Shown here: one piece after another, positions 15,893 to 24,191 of the stretch
Layout: each line of letters opens with the position of its first letter
Position numbering within the stretch: the first letter of the stretch is position 1
Source: a virus
DNA length: 34,588 bases
Reading direction: 5' to 3' (one strand)
Virus record (IMG/VR): IMGVR_UViG_3300045921_000964
Location: 1 to 34,588 of that record
The notes under the pieces: generated by a model
What the model saw: the letters and a program-made list of their open reading frames with translations, nothing else
Database searches by the model: none
What the model was told of the DNA's origin: nothing
Translations under genes and position numbers: made by a program

Positions 15893-16685
15893 GCGTGAAC
15901 ATCCCGCGGTCGGCCTTGGCGAACCGCGACGCGTCGCCCTTCTTGGCGATCTCGCGGATGATGGCTGCGTAGACCGTCGCGGACGGCGTCTTGCCGCCGG
16001 TCTTCCAGTACCCCTTCTCGATGGCCCGCTCGACGATGGTCTTGCAGCCCAGCGGCTCGCCCGCGTCGGTCAGCACCTTCGCCGCTGCGTCCAGGCCGCT
16101 CATCGTCCCGTCCTTGCGCTCGGCCTTCTTGCGGGGCTTCGGCTCGCCCGTCGCCTTGGCCTTTGGCCGCACGACGCCGACCGGAACGCCCAGGACCTTC
16201 GAGGCGACCTTGGCGGCCGTCTGAAGCGCCTGGGTCTCGCGCTCCTGCTTACCGTCCTCCTGCTTCTTCCGCCACTGGTCCTCCGGCTGACCATCGCCCC
16301 GGACGCGGTCGGTCGAGAACTTCACGGTCCTCTCCTTGCCGTCGGGCTGGAGGACCGTGCCCTCGTACCGCCCGTGCCCGAGCCCAGAGTCGACCCGCAC
16401 CGGGAGGTACGAGCCGCCCACGGCCACGGAATAGACGTGGCCCAACACGACCTGCTTCTTCGCCTTGCTCATGTCCGTCTCCTCGCCGGCGATTGCTTCC
16501 CGCGTTGCGGCGTCGGCCGGCCTGCGAAGCCGCTGCGCTCCTCTGATGCGGACGGCGCGGTGCGTCTCGGCGTTGACCGCGTCCCATCCGCCGTACGGGG
16601 ACTGGCCGGTGATCCGCACCGGCACGACCCGGCCGCTGACCTTCGCCAGGTAGCGGCCACCGATGACGACCTCGTTCTTCTTCAT
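15882..16685 (-). CDS. HARE-HTH domain protein with two SH3-like repeats
   Basis: In this 267-residue protein the C-terminus (about 195-267: SGLDAAAKVLTDAGEPLGCKTIVERAIEKGYWKTGGKTPSATVYAAI) matches the HB1/ASXL/restriction-endonuclease winged helix (HARE-HTH), linked in the literature to modification or restriction of DNA. Two N-terminal repeats, starting KKNEVVIGGRYLAKVSGRVVPVRI and KKQVVLGHVYSVAVGGSYLPVRV, look like tandem copies of a small beta-barrel. The middle is Lys/Arg-rich. The start MKKNEVVIGG at 16685 has AGGAGG upstream. It ends convergently over the methyltransferase stop, so the two may work together; that is inference. Confidence 0.75.
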   Translation of the reverse strand: MKKNEVVIGGRYLAKVSGRVVPVRITGQSPYGGWDAVNAETHRAVRIRGAQRLRRPADAATREAIAGEETDMSKAKKQVVLGHVYSVAVGGSYLPVRVDSGLGHGRYEGTVLQPDGKERTVKFSTDRVRGDGQPEDQWRKKQEDGKQERETQALQTAAKVASKVLGVPVGVVRPKAKATGEPKPRKKAERKDGTMSGLDAAAKVLTDAGEPLGCKTIVERAIEKGYWKTGGKTPSATVYAAIIREIAKKGDASRFAKADRGMFTLKA

Positions 16686-16697
16686 GGCTTGCACCTC

Positions 16698-17003
16698 CTA
16701 CCTGCGGTCGATGGTGATGTAGCCCAGTTCGGCCAACACGTCGTTGACGCGGTCCCAGCCGCCGAGGAGCTCGGCCAACTGCTCGGCGAACCAGCGGACG
16801 CCACGGTCCACGGCGTCGTCGCCCGTCGGACGCGCCCCCAGGAGCGCCGTGGCCATGACCGCCGCAGCCTCCGGCGAGACGCAGTCCTGGACCAGGTTCC
16901 GCAGCTCCTTGCCCGGGTCGGCGGGGTCGTTCGGCGGCACGGTCACGCGGACCTTCTTGCCGCCGAACTCCGCCTCGTAGGTCTTGAGTCGCTTACGTTT
17001 CAC
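16698..17003 (-). CDS. Hypothetical protein
   Basis: A 101-residue protein with a GTG start (17003) and AGGAG upstream. The N-terminus is basic (MKRKRLKTYEAEFGGKKVRVTV), followed by helical segments (AAAVMATALLGARPTGDDAVDRGVRWFAEQLAELLGG). No family is recognised and no membrane segment is seen. It is the middle gene of the three-gene minus-strand operon (gaps of 45 and 12 bp). Confidence 0.7.
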   Translation of the reverse strand: MKRKRLKTYEAEFGGKKVRVTVPPNDPADPGKELRNLVQDCVSPEAAAVMATALLGARPTGDDAVDRGVRWFAEQLAELLGGWDRVNDVLAELGYITIDRR

Positions 17004-17048
17004 GGTTCGTTTCTCCTTTCGCCGGATAGCGCCGGCCGCGCTTCTGTT

Positions 17049-17333
17049 TCAGTCCTCGAAGGTCTCAATGACCCGCCGGTAGGCGTCGATGTCCAACCCG
17101 GTGCCGCGGTGGCCGTCGAGGTAGACCTGGAGCGTCCGGGCGACCTGCCCGTTCAGCGCCGTCTCCTTCGCGTCGGCTTCGAGCTGGAAGGCCTCGCCGA
17201 CCGGCACGCCCTCGCCGTCGCGGCGCTCGATGACCTTCGTCACCCGCGTGCCGGTGATCATGATCCGCCGCCCGTCGCGGCGGATGGTCGCCGTTCCGAG
17301 CGGCCCTTCAATGTCGATTCGCGTCGTCTTCAT
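17049..17333 (-). CDS. Hypothetical protein, first gene of the minus-strand operon
   Basis: The 94-residue product starts MKTTRIDIEGPLGTATIRRDGRRIMITGTRVTKVIERR. AAAGGAG lies 8 nt upstream of 17333, and the frame further upstream is a shadow. It is predicted to be mostly beta-strand with a helical end (DIDAYRRVIETFED). No family is recognised. It is transcribed away from the terminase genes, across a region that contains inverted repeats. Confidence 0.7.
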   Translation of the reverse strand: MKTTRIDIEGPLGTATIRRDGRRIMITGTRVTKVIERRDGEGVPVGEAFQLEADAKETALNGQVARTLQVYLDGHRGTGLDIDAYRRVIETFED

Positions 17334-17469
17334 GGTCTCGGCTCCTTTCGGTTTCGCGCTGGCCATGCCAGCGATCCGATCAGGCCGTGGCCGGGCGGGC
17401 ATGCCAAGTGGAATCTGCCGGGAAAGTGCGGAATTCCCGATGTCGCATGTTGCGATGGGGTAAAGACTT
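17334..17469. promoter_or_regulatory. Divergent intergenic region with inverted repeats
   Basis: This 136-bp gap separates the minus-strand trio from the packaging genes. It contains TCGCA-TGT-TGCGA (17443-17455), GGAATTCC (17430-17437) and GCTGGC-CAT-GCCAGC. These could be operator sites for a regulator that controls both sides. No clear -35/-10 pair was found. Confidence 0.35.
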
Positions 17470-17733
17470 ATGTCGCGTAGCGAAGATTCCGGGCAGATTC
17501 CGCCGCACCCGGCGCAAGGACCTGCCGCACCCGGCGGCGGAGGGGCGCTGAGCCCGTCGGCCATGACGCCGGAGCAGGCCGCCCGCGTCCTGGCGGCCGC
17601 GGGCGCGCGGCACGCGACTGTCGAGAACATCCGCCGGGACATCGAGGCTGGTGCGCCGGTGAACGCCGACGGGACCGTCAACCTCGTGCATTACGCCGCC
17701 TGGCTGGCGCGGGAGTCCGCCCGTGGCGATTGA
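17470..17733 (+). CDS. Small terminase-like DNA-binding protein, paralogue of the TerL N-terminus
   Basis: An 87-residue protein just upstream of TerL, in the position of a small terminase subunit. The first 30 residues are Pro/Gly-rich. The remainder (MTPEQAARVLAAAG to VNLVHYAAWLARE) looks like a helical DNA-binding domain and resembles residues 8-57 of the adjacent TerL: P-x-x-x-AR-x-L, E-x-x-x-R, AG, DG, and the closing Y-x-AWL align with one 2-residue gap. Common origin by duplication or by fusion of TerS to TerL is likely. The ribosome site is weak, so the ATG at 17563 is an alternative start. It overlaps the TerL start by 11 bp. Confidence 0.6.
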   Translation: MSRSEDSGQIPPHPAQGPAAPGGGGALSPSAMTPEQAARVLAAAGARHATVENIRRDIEAGAPVNADGTVNLVHYAAWLARESARGD

Positions 17734-20011
17734 CCCCCGCAACCTGAAGCCCGCCGACCTGGCGCGGCTGCTGAACTCCACGCCGCTCGGCACGGTCCTC
17801 GACGAGCGCCAGCTCTACCGCCACCGTATGCGGGCGGGGTTCCGCATCGGCGACGGGCGGCGCGTGGACCTCTTCCGTTACGTGGCGTGGCTCGTGGACC
17901 AGCGGCACGTGCCGAGGAAGGTCGTCGACCCCGGTGCAGAGTACGAGGCGCTCAAGGAGCGTGCCGCCGCGCGGAACCGGGCGCTCTCGGAGGCCGGGCG
18001 GGACATCGGCGAGCTGCCCGCCGTCGTTGACCCGCAGCGCAAGGCGGCGAGCGAGAGGGACTTTCGGTTCTTCTGCCAGGCGTATTTCCCCATGACGTTC
18101 TACCTCGGCTGGTCGCCAGACCACCTGAAGGTCATCGCCCGCATCGAGCAGGCGGTACTGCACGGGGGACTGTTCGCGCTGGCCATGCCGCGCGGCAGCG
18201 GCAAGACCAGCATCGCCGAGTGCGCCTGCCTGTGGGCGGTTCTCTACGGCCACCGCCAGTTCGTTTGTCTCATCGGCGCGTCCGAGGTCCACGCCGTCGA
18301 GATGCTCGACTCCATCAAGATGGAACTGGACGGCAACGACCTCCTGGAGGCCGACTTCCCCGAGGTGGTCCATCCCATCCGGTGCCTGGACGGCATCGCC
18401 AACCGCTGCTCAGGCCAGCTCTACAAGGGCGAAAGGACGCACATCGGCTGGACGGCTAGCGAAGTCGTCCTGCCGACCATGCCAGGCTCGAAGGCCAGCG
18501 GGGCCATCATCAAGGTCGCCGGCATCACCGGGCGTATTCGGGGCATGAAGTACAAGCGGGCTGACGGGCAGACCGTGAGGCCGTCGCTGGTGGTCCTGGA
18601 CGACCCGCAGACGGACGAATCGGCGAGGTCGCTATCGCAGTGCGCTACGCGGGAGCGGATTCTCGCGGGCGCGGTGCTCGGCCTTGCCGGCCCGGGCAAG
18701 AAGATCAGCGGCATCATGCCCTGCACTGTCATCCGGCCCGGCGACATGGCCGACAACATCCTCGACCGTGACAAGCACCCGGAATGGAACGGCGAGCGGA
18801 CGCGGATGGTCTACTCATTCCCCAAGAACGAGAAGCTCTGGGCCAAGTACGCCGAGGTCCGCGCCGAGAGCCTTCGCATTCACGGCGACCTGCGCGAGGC
18901 GACGGCCTTCTACGAGGCCAATCGCGAGGCCCTCGACGAGGGCGCGGAAGTGGCGTGGCCGGAGCGGTTCAACCACGACGAGGCCTCGGCCATCCAGCAC
19001 GCCATGAACCTGAAGCTCCAGGACGAGGCGGCGTTCTTCGCCGAGTACCAGAACGAGCCGCTGCCGGAAAAGGGCGTGGAGGATGACGAACTCCTCACCG
19101 CCGACCAGGTCGCCCAGAAGCTCAACGGCTATCGCGCGGGCGAAGTGCCCCTCGGCGCGGACCACCTGACGATGTTCATCGACGTGCAGGGCAAGCTCCT
19201 CTTCTGGCTGGTCTCGGCCTGGGCGGATGACTTCACGGGATACGTCATCGATTACGGCTCGTACCCGGACCAGAAGCGCCGTTACTTCACGCTGCGGGAC
19301 GCGACGCGGACGCTCCAACTTGCGGCCAAGGGCGTGGGGCTGGAAGGCGCGATCTACGCCGGGCTGGAGGTCGTGACGAACGATCTTCTCGGCCGAGAGT
19401 GGCGGCGCGAGGACGGGGCGCACCTGAAGGTCGAACGGTGCCTTATCGACGCCAACTGGGGCACGTCCACAGACGTGGTCTATCAGTTCTGCCGCCAGTC
19501 CGCCCATGCGGCGGTCCTGACGCCCAGCCACGGGCGGTTCGTGGGCGCATCGAGCATCCCGTTCTCCGAGTACCGGCGCAAGCGCGGGGACCGGGTGGGC
19601 CTGAACTGGCGCATCCCGAGCGTCCACGGCCGCCGGGCCATCCGCCACGTGCTCTTCGACTCGAACTACTGGAAGAGCTTCATCCATGCGCGTCTGGCCG
19701 TGGCGATGGGCGACCGGGGGTGCCTGTCCCTGTTCGGCCGCGACCCGGAAACGCATCGCCTCCTGGCCGAGCACCTCACGAGCGAGTACCGCGTGAAAAC
19801 CGAGGGTCGGGGTCGCGTGGTGGACGAGTGGAAGCTGCGCCCGGAGGCCTCGGAGAACCACTGGCTTGATTGCCTGGTCGGCTGCGCCGTGGCGGCGTCG
19901 ATGCAAGGGGTGACCCTGCGATCTCACGAAGAGGTGCCCCGGCCCCGCGGGCGGATCAAGTTGTCTGAGTTTCAGCGCCGCAGGGTCGCCGCGTCGGGCA
20001 AGATTCTCTGA
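17723..20011 (+). CDS. terL: Terminase large subunit
   Basis: This 762-residue packaging motor and nuclease starts with GTG at 17723. The N-terminal 60 residues form a domain like the small protein upstream. The ATPase has Walker A MPRGSGKTS (155-163) and Walker B LVVLDDPQTDE (from about 289). The nuclease part begins TMFIDVQG (about 483-490, Asp487), continues with IDANWGTSTD and ends near NHWLDCLVGCAVA. It is longer than most TerL proteins because of the N-terminal domain, and resembles lambda gpA-type terminases. Head genes follow in the usual order, after the element at 20022. Confidence 0.9.
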   Translation: MAIDPRNLKPADLARLLNSTPLGTVLDERQLYRHRMRAGFRIGDGRRVDLFRYVAWLVDQRHVPRKVVDPGAEYEALKERAAARNRALSEAGRDIGELPAVVDPQRKAASERDFRFFCQAYFPMTFYLGWSPDHLKVIARIEQAVLHGGLFALAMPRGSGKTSIAECACLWAVLYGHRQFVCLIGASEVHAVEMLDSIKMELDGNDLLEADFPEVVHPIRCLDGIANRCSGQLYKGERTHIGWTASEVVLPTMPGSKASGAIIKVAGITGRIRGMKYKRADGQTVRPSLVVLDDPQTDESARSLSQCATRERILAGAVLGLAGPGKKISGIMPCTVIRPGDMADNILDRDKHPEWNGERTRMVYSFPKNEKLWAKYAEVRAESLRIHGDLREATAFYEANREALDEGAEVAWPERFNHDEASAIQHAMNLKLQDEAAFFAEYQNEPLPEKGVEDDELLTADQVAQKLNGYRAGEVPLGADHLTMFIDVQGKLLFWLVSAWADDFTGYVIDYGSYPDQKRRYFTLRDATRTLQLAAKGVGLEGAIYAGLEVVTNDLLGREWRREDGAHLKVERCLIDANWGTSTDVVYQFCRQSAHAAVLTPSHGRFVGASSIPFSEYRRKRGDRVGLNWRIPSVHGRRAIRHVLFDSNYWKSFIHARLAVAMGDRGCLSLFGRDPETHRLLAEHLTSEYRVKTEGRGRVVDEWKLRPEASENHWLDCLVGCAVAASMQGVTLRSHEEVPRPRGRIKLSEFQRRRVAASGKIL

Positions 20012-20021
20012 CCTTCCTGCC

Positions 20022-20087
20022 AAAATCTCCGCAACAAAAATGCCGGTGCTGCAGAAGTAGTAGGGCGGAAGGAGGAAGCGCCGGCAT
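20022..20087 (+). promoter_or_regulatory. Structured repeat element, copy B (upstream of head genes)
   Basis: AAAATCTCCGCAACAAAA (20022-20039) is identical to copy A; then come six different bases, GTGCTGCAGAAGTAG (20046-20060) and TAGGGCGGAAGGAGGAAGCGCC. ATGCCGGTGC (20040-20049) pairs with GCGCCGGCAT (20078-20087) in a 10-bp stem with one T-G pair. The stem holds the first two bases of the next start codon, and the 28-nt loop holds its ribosome site AAGGAGG. This would affect initiation on the 20086 gene. Confidence 0.6.
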
Positions 20088-20286
20088 GGCTGACCAGGAA
20101 CTTGACAGCGCCATCCGCCAGAACGCCCAGGGCCCGGCACGGGCCGGCTCGGACGGCCTGAACGTGGAGCAGCACCGGCTGGCCGAGCAGATCGCCGCCG
20201 ACAAGTATCTGGCCAGCAAGAAGGCCTCGCGCCAGAAGGGGTTGGGCGTCCGGCTGGTCAAGCTCAGTCCGGGAGGGACCTGCTGA
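20086..20286 (+). CDS. Small conserved head protein between TerL and portal
   Basis: A 66-residue protein (MADQELDSAIRQNAQGPARAG, then VEQHRLAEQIAADKYLASKKASRQKGLG). In this position lambda-like phages encode gpW, a head-tail joining protein, and the size fits, but the sequence lacks obvious gpW features, so the role is open. The start ATG and AAGGAGG lie inside repeat element B. It ends 1 bp before the portal ATG. Confidence 0.7.
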   Translation: MADQELDSAIRQNAQGPARAGSDGLNVEQHRLAEQIAADKYLASKKASRQKGLGVRLVKLSPGGTC

Positions 20287-20287
20287 G

Positions 20288-21730
20288 ATGTGGCCTTTCG
20301 CACGGAGGCGAAGCAAGACCGGCCGGACGCCCATGGTGGTGCGGGCCCGCTACGACGCGGCCCAGACCACGCCCGACAACGTCCGCCACTGGGCCAACGC
20401 CGACGGCCTCTCGGCCGACGCGGCAGCCAGCCCCGAGGTCCGCCGCACGCTCCGCAATCGCGCCCGCTACGAGGTGGCCAACAACTCCTACGCCAAGGGC
20501 ATCATCCTGACGCTGGCCAACGATGTCATCGGCACCGGGCCGAGGCTTCAGGTCCTCACCGAGAACCAGTCGGCCAACCGGCTCATCGAGCAGGAGTTCT
20601 CCCGCTGGTCGGCCGCCGTGGGTCTGGCCGAAAAACTCCGCACCATGAGGATGGCCAAGGCGACCGACGGGGAGGCCTTCGCCCTGTTGACGGCCAATCC
20701 CACCCTCCCGGCCCTCGTCAAGTTGGACGTGCAGCTCATTGAGGCCGACCGGGTCTTCACGCCGACTGTCAAGCTCGCCCTGGAGAGCGTCGTGGACGGC
20801 ATCGAGTTCGACCAGGCCGGCAACCCGGTCCTCTACTACGTCAGCGGTCAGCATCCGGGGGATGCGGGCATCCACGTCGGCGAGTTCGACCGCGTGGAGG
20901 CGGAGGCGATGATCCACTGGTTCCGGCCCGACCGGCCGGGCCAGCATCGGGGCGTCTCGGAGATCACGCCTGCCCTGCCGCTCTTTGCGCAACTGCGGCG
21001 ATACACGCTCGCCGTGCTCGGGGCGGCTGAGACGGCGGCGGACTTTGCGGCGGTGCTCTTCACTGATGCGCCGGCCAGCGGAGAGGCCCAGGCCCTGGAG
21101 CCGATGGACGTGGTCGAACTGGAGAAGCGCATGGCCACCGTCCTGCCCGACGGGTGGAAGCTGGGGCAGGTCGAAGCCCAGCAGCCGACCACCAGCTACG
21201 CCGAGTTCAAGCGGGAAATTCTCAACGAGATCGCCCGCTGCCTGAACATGCCCTACAACATCGCCGCCTGCAACTCCTCCGGCTACAACTACGCCTCGGG
21301 GCGGCTGGACCACCAGACCTACTTTAAGAGCATCCGCGTCGAGCAGGCGACCTGCGGCGCGGTCGTCCTCGACCGCGTCCTGGAGGCCTGGCTGGAGGAG
21401 GCCGTGCTGTTGCCGCAACTGGCGTCCCTGGCCGGTCTGGGGGACGTGCCACACCAGTGGTTCTGGGACGGCCACGAGCACGTGGACCCGCAGAAGGAGG
21501 CGGCGGCGCAGGCCCAGCGCCTGGCCGGTCACACCACCACGCTTGCCCACGAGTATGCCCGCCAGGGCAAGGACTGGGAGACCGAGATTCGCCAGCGGGC
21601 CAAAGAACTGGCCCTGATGAAGGAACTGGGACTGGCCATCCCGCAGGCAGCGCCGCAATCGGCCGGCGATGCCGACGACCGGACCGACCGCCGAGACGAG
21701 GAGGAGGACCAGGATCGTGCCGCTGCCTGA
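20288..21730 (+). CDS. Phage portal protein, lambda gpB family
   Basis: This 480-residue protein should form the dodecameric ring through which DNA enters the head and to which the tail attaches. Typical features are an N-terminal basic stretch, RRTLRNRARYEVANNSYAKGIILTLANDVIGTGPRLQV (56-93), DVQLIEADRV, MIHWFRPDRPGQHRGVSEITPALPLF and EILNEIARCLNMPYNIAACNSSGYNYASGRLD. The C-terminus is acidic and Asp/Glu-rich. It overlaps the protease-capsid start by 14 bp if that gene starts at 21717. Confidence 0.9.
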   Translation: MWPFARRRSKTGRTPMVVRARYDAAQTTPDNVRHWANADGLSADAAASPEVRRTLRNRARYEVANNSYAKGIILTLANDVIGTGPRLQVLTENQSANRLIEQEFSRWSAAVGLAEKLRTMRMAKATDGEAFALLTANPTLPALVKLDVQLIEADRVFTPTVKLALESVVDGIEFDQAGNPVLYYVSGQHPGDAGIHVGEFDRVEAEAMIHWFRPDRPGQHRGVSEITPALPLFAQLRRYTLAVLGAAETAADFAAVLFTDAPASGEAQALEPMDVVELEKRMATVLPDGWKLGQVEAQQPTTSYAEFKREILNEIARCLNMPYNIAACNSSGYNYASGRLDHQTYFKSIRVEQATCGAVVLDRVLEAWLEEAVLLPQLASLAGLGDVPHQWFWDGHEHVDPQKEAAAQAQRLAGHTTTLAHEYARQGKDWETEIRQRAKELALMKELGLAIPQAAPQSAGDADDRTDRRDEEEDQDRAAA

Positions 21731-23825
21731 GAGACAAACCGGCGAGACGCACGAGCAGTTCATCGACCGCTGCATGGGCGATGCGGCCATGGTCCGTGAG
21801 TTTCCCGACACTGCCCAGCGCCGGGCCGTCTGCGAGAGTCGCGCGGGCGTCCGCGCCGGAGAACCTCTGGAGATGGCGCTTACGGCATCGTTCCAGGTGG
21901 AGGCCGCGCAAGGCCCCTCCGCCGACGGCCGGCCCCGCAACCGCCGCTTCGCCATGGTCGCCTACACCGGCGGCCCCATGCGCATCGCGGGCTTCTCGTA
22001 CCCCGTCGTGGTGGACCTGGCGGGGCTGGACCTTTCGCGGGCGTCGTTCCCGGTCTTCGTCGGCCATCAACAGGACCCCGACTACATGCTCGGCCAGGCC
22101 GACCGCGTGGAGGTAGTGGGGACGAACCTCATCGTCTCCGGGGAGGTCATCGACGTGTCGGCCCGGGCCAAGGCCGTCGTGGAGGCCCACGACAGGGGGT
22201 TCCGGTGGCAGGCGAGCATCGGGGCAGTCGTCCTCCAGCGGGAATTTGTGCCCGAAGGCCGGACGGTGAATGTCAATGGGACCAGCCTGCCGGGCCCGCT
22301 CATCGTGGCCCGCAAGGCCGAACTGGGGGAGATCAGCTTCGTGTTCCTCGGCGCGGACCGCAACACGTCCGCCACTATTGCGGCACAGACCGCTCGGAAG
22401 GAGAGCAACGACATGGACGAGACGAAGAACAATACCGCCACCCAGGGCAAGAACGCCCCCGTGGTCGAGTCGCGGGTGGGCAGCGGCGGGGATGCCAATC
22501 CCGCCGTGACGGAAAGTCCGCCGTCCGATCCCGTGGCGGACATCCGGGCCGCTGCCCTGGCCGAGACGCAGCGCATCGACGCCATCCGCAAGGTCTGTGC
22601 CGGCCGGCACGCGGACATTGAGGCCAAGGCCATTGAGGAGGGCTGGGACGCCGGCCGGGCCGAGCTTGAGGTGCTCCGCGCCGAGCGACCGAAGGCCCCG
22701 GCCGCGCACTTCCGCGACGGCACCGTCGAAACGGACGTGCTCGCCGCGGCCGTCTGCCTTAGCGGCGGCATGAAGCCCGACGAGTCGCGCTTCGACGCCA
22801 AGGTGCTCGATGCCGCCGAACGGCGGTTCCGTTCGGGCATCGGCCTCCAGGAACTCATCATGGAAGCGGCCTGGGCCAACGGCTACCAGGGCCGAAGCTT
22901 CCGCTCCGACATGGAAGGCGCTCTCCAAGCGGCGTTCAGCACGTTCCGTCTGCCGGGCATCCTTTCCAACGTCGCCAACAAGTTCCTGCTGGCCGGCTTC
23001 GAGAGCGTCGAGGACGCCTGGAAGCGCATCGCCGCCACGCGGAGCGTCCGCGACTTCAAGACCGTTACCAGTTACCGCCTGACCGGGGCCTTCGAGTACG
23101 AGGAGGTCGGTGCGACCGGGGAACTCAAGCACGGCCAGGTGGACGAGGAGACCTTCTCCAACCAGGCGAAGACCTACGGGCGGATGTTCTCCATCACCCG
23201 CACCGACCTCATCAACGACGACCTCGGCGCGTTGACGGCGCTGCCGCGGCGGATCGGCCGGGGTGGCGCGCTGAAGCTCAACAAGGTCTTCTGGACCGCG
23301 TTCCTCAACAATGCCGCCTTCTTCACCGCCGCCCGCGGCAACTACAAGGCCGGCGCGGACACGGTGCTTTCGGTGGACGGCCTGACCGACGCGGAACTCC
23401 TGTTCCTGGAGCAGAAGGACGCCGAGGGGAGCCCCCTGGGAATCACGCCCAAGGTGTTGCTGGTTCCGCCGGCGCTGCTGGTCCGCGGCACGCAGCTCAT
23501 GAACTCGACGGAGCTGCGCGACACGACCGCCAACACCAAGTACGTCACCAACAACCCACACGCGGGCAAGTTCAGCGTCGTCCACTCGGCCTACCTGAGC
23601 AACTCGACGCTGACGGGCTACTCGGCCAAGGCGTGGTATCTGCTGGCCGACCCCGAGGACCTGCCGGTCATCGAGGTGGCCTTCCTTAACGGCCAGCAGA
23701 CCCCGACCGTCGAGCGGGCGGATGCGGACTTCAACGTCCTGGGCATCCAGTTCCGTGGGTACTTCGACTTCGGCGTCGCCCTCCAGGACTGGCGGGCGGG
23801 CGTGAAGATGAAAGGCGAGGCGTAA
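21717..23825 (+). CDS. Prohead protease-major capsid protein fusion
   Basis: This 702-residue protein is counted from the GTG at 21717, which has AGGAGGAGG upstream; an ATG at 21669 is possible but deep in the portal gene. Residues 1-215 form a prohead protease domain with the probable catalytic His117 (VFVGHQQDPD) and Ser167 (FRWQASIGA). A hydrophilic linker (about 230-265) leads to a helical scaffold-like segment (DIRAAALAETQRIDAIRKVCAG) and then a Mu gpT-like capsid domain (about 350-702). Such fusions are known, and self-cleavage would release the mature capsid. An internal ribosome site and ATG at 22413 could also give capsid without protease. Confidence 0.85.
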   Translation: MPLPERQTGETHEQFIDRCMGDAAMVREFPDTAQRRAVCESRAGVRAGEPLEMALTASFQVEAAQGPSADGRPRNRRFAMVAYTGGPMRIAGFSYPVVVDLAGLDLSRASFPVFVGHQQDPDYMLGQADRVEVVGTNLIVSGEVIDVSARAKAVVEAHDRGFRWQASIGAVVLQREFVPEGRTVNVNGTSLPGPLIVARKAELGEISFVFLGADRNTSATIAAQTARKESNDMDETKNNTATQGKNAPVVESRVGSGGDANPAVTESPPSDPVADIRAAALAETQRIDAIRKVCAGRHADIEAKAIEEGWDAGRAELEVLRAERPKAPAAHFRDGTVETDVLAAAVCLSGGMKPDESRFDAKVLDAAERRFRSGIGLQELIMEAAWANGYQGRSFRSDMEGALQAAFSTFRLPGILSNVANKFLLAGFESVEDAWKRIAATRSVRDFKTVTSYRLTGAFEYEEVGATGELKHGQVDEETFSNQAKTYGRMFSITRTDLINDDLGALTALPRRIGRGGALKLNKVFWTAFLNNAAFFTAARGNYKAGADTVLSVDGLTDAELLFLEQKDAEGSPLGITPKVLLVPPALLVRGTQLMNSTELRDTTANTKYVTNNPHAGKFSVVHSAYLSNSTLTGYSAKAWYLLADPEDLPVIEVAFLNGQQTPTVERADADFNVLGIQFRGYFDFGVALQDWRAGVKMKGEA
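22396..22415 (+). promoter_or_regulatory. Internal ribosome site and start inside the protease-capsid gene
   Basis: GGAAGGAGAG (22396-22405) lies 7 nt before the in-frame ATG at 22413, which opens MDETKNNTATQGK at the protease/scaffold boundary (residue 233). Translation from here would give a 470-residue scaffold-capsid protein, like nested scaffold genes of other phages. Confidence 0.55.
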
Positions 23826-23851
23826 CCCTCACAGCCATAGGAGCCAACGAG

Positions 23852-24175
23852 ATGGCAACGTTCATTCACGACGGAAACAGCATCGACTACGCCCCCGGCT
23901 CGGCCGTCACGGCGGGCGCGGTGGTGGTTCAGGGAGAACTGGTCGGCGTAGCCAAGGTGGACATCCCTGCCAACACGCTCGGCGCATTGGCGGTCGCGGG
24001 GGTCTTCGACTTCCCCAAGGCCACCGGCTCTGGGATCACGGCCGGGGCCTTGTGCTACTGGGACGCGACCAACCAGCGGGCGACGACCACGGCCACGGGC
24101 AACAAGCTCATCGGCAAGTGCGTGAAGGCCGCTGCGGACGTGGACACGACGGTCCGGGTTCGCATGAGCCAGTAA
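23852..24175 (+). CDS. Capsid decoration-like protein (DUF2190)
   Basis: A 107-residue, beta-rich protein (MATFIHDGNSIDYAPGSAVTAGAVVVQGELVGVAK; GVFDFPKATGSGITAGALCYWD) with the features of DUF2190. Members sit right after the capsid gene and are thought to stabilise the capsid surface. GGAG lies upstream of the ATG. Confidence 0.8.
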   Translation: MATFIHDGNSIDYAPGSAVTAGAVVVQGELVGVAKVDIPANTLGALAVAGVFDFPKATGSGITAGALCYWDATNQRATTTATGNKLIGKCVKAAADVDTTVRVRMSQ

Positions 24176-24191
24176 CGGAGGCGCTTGAAGC

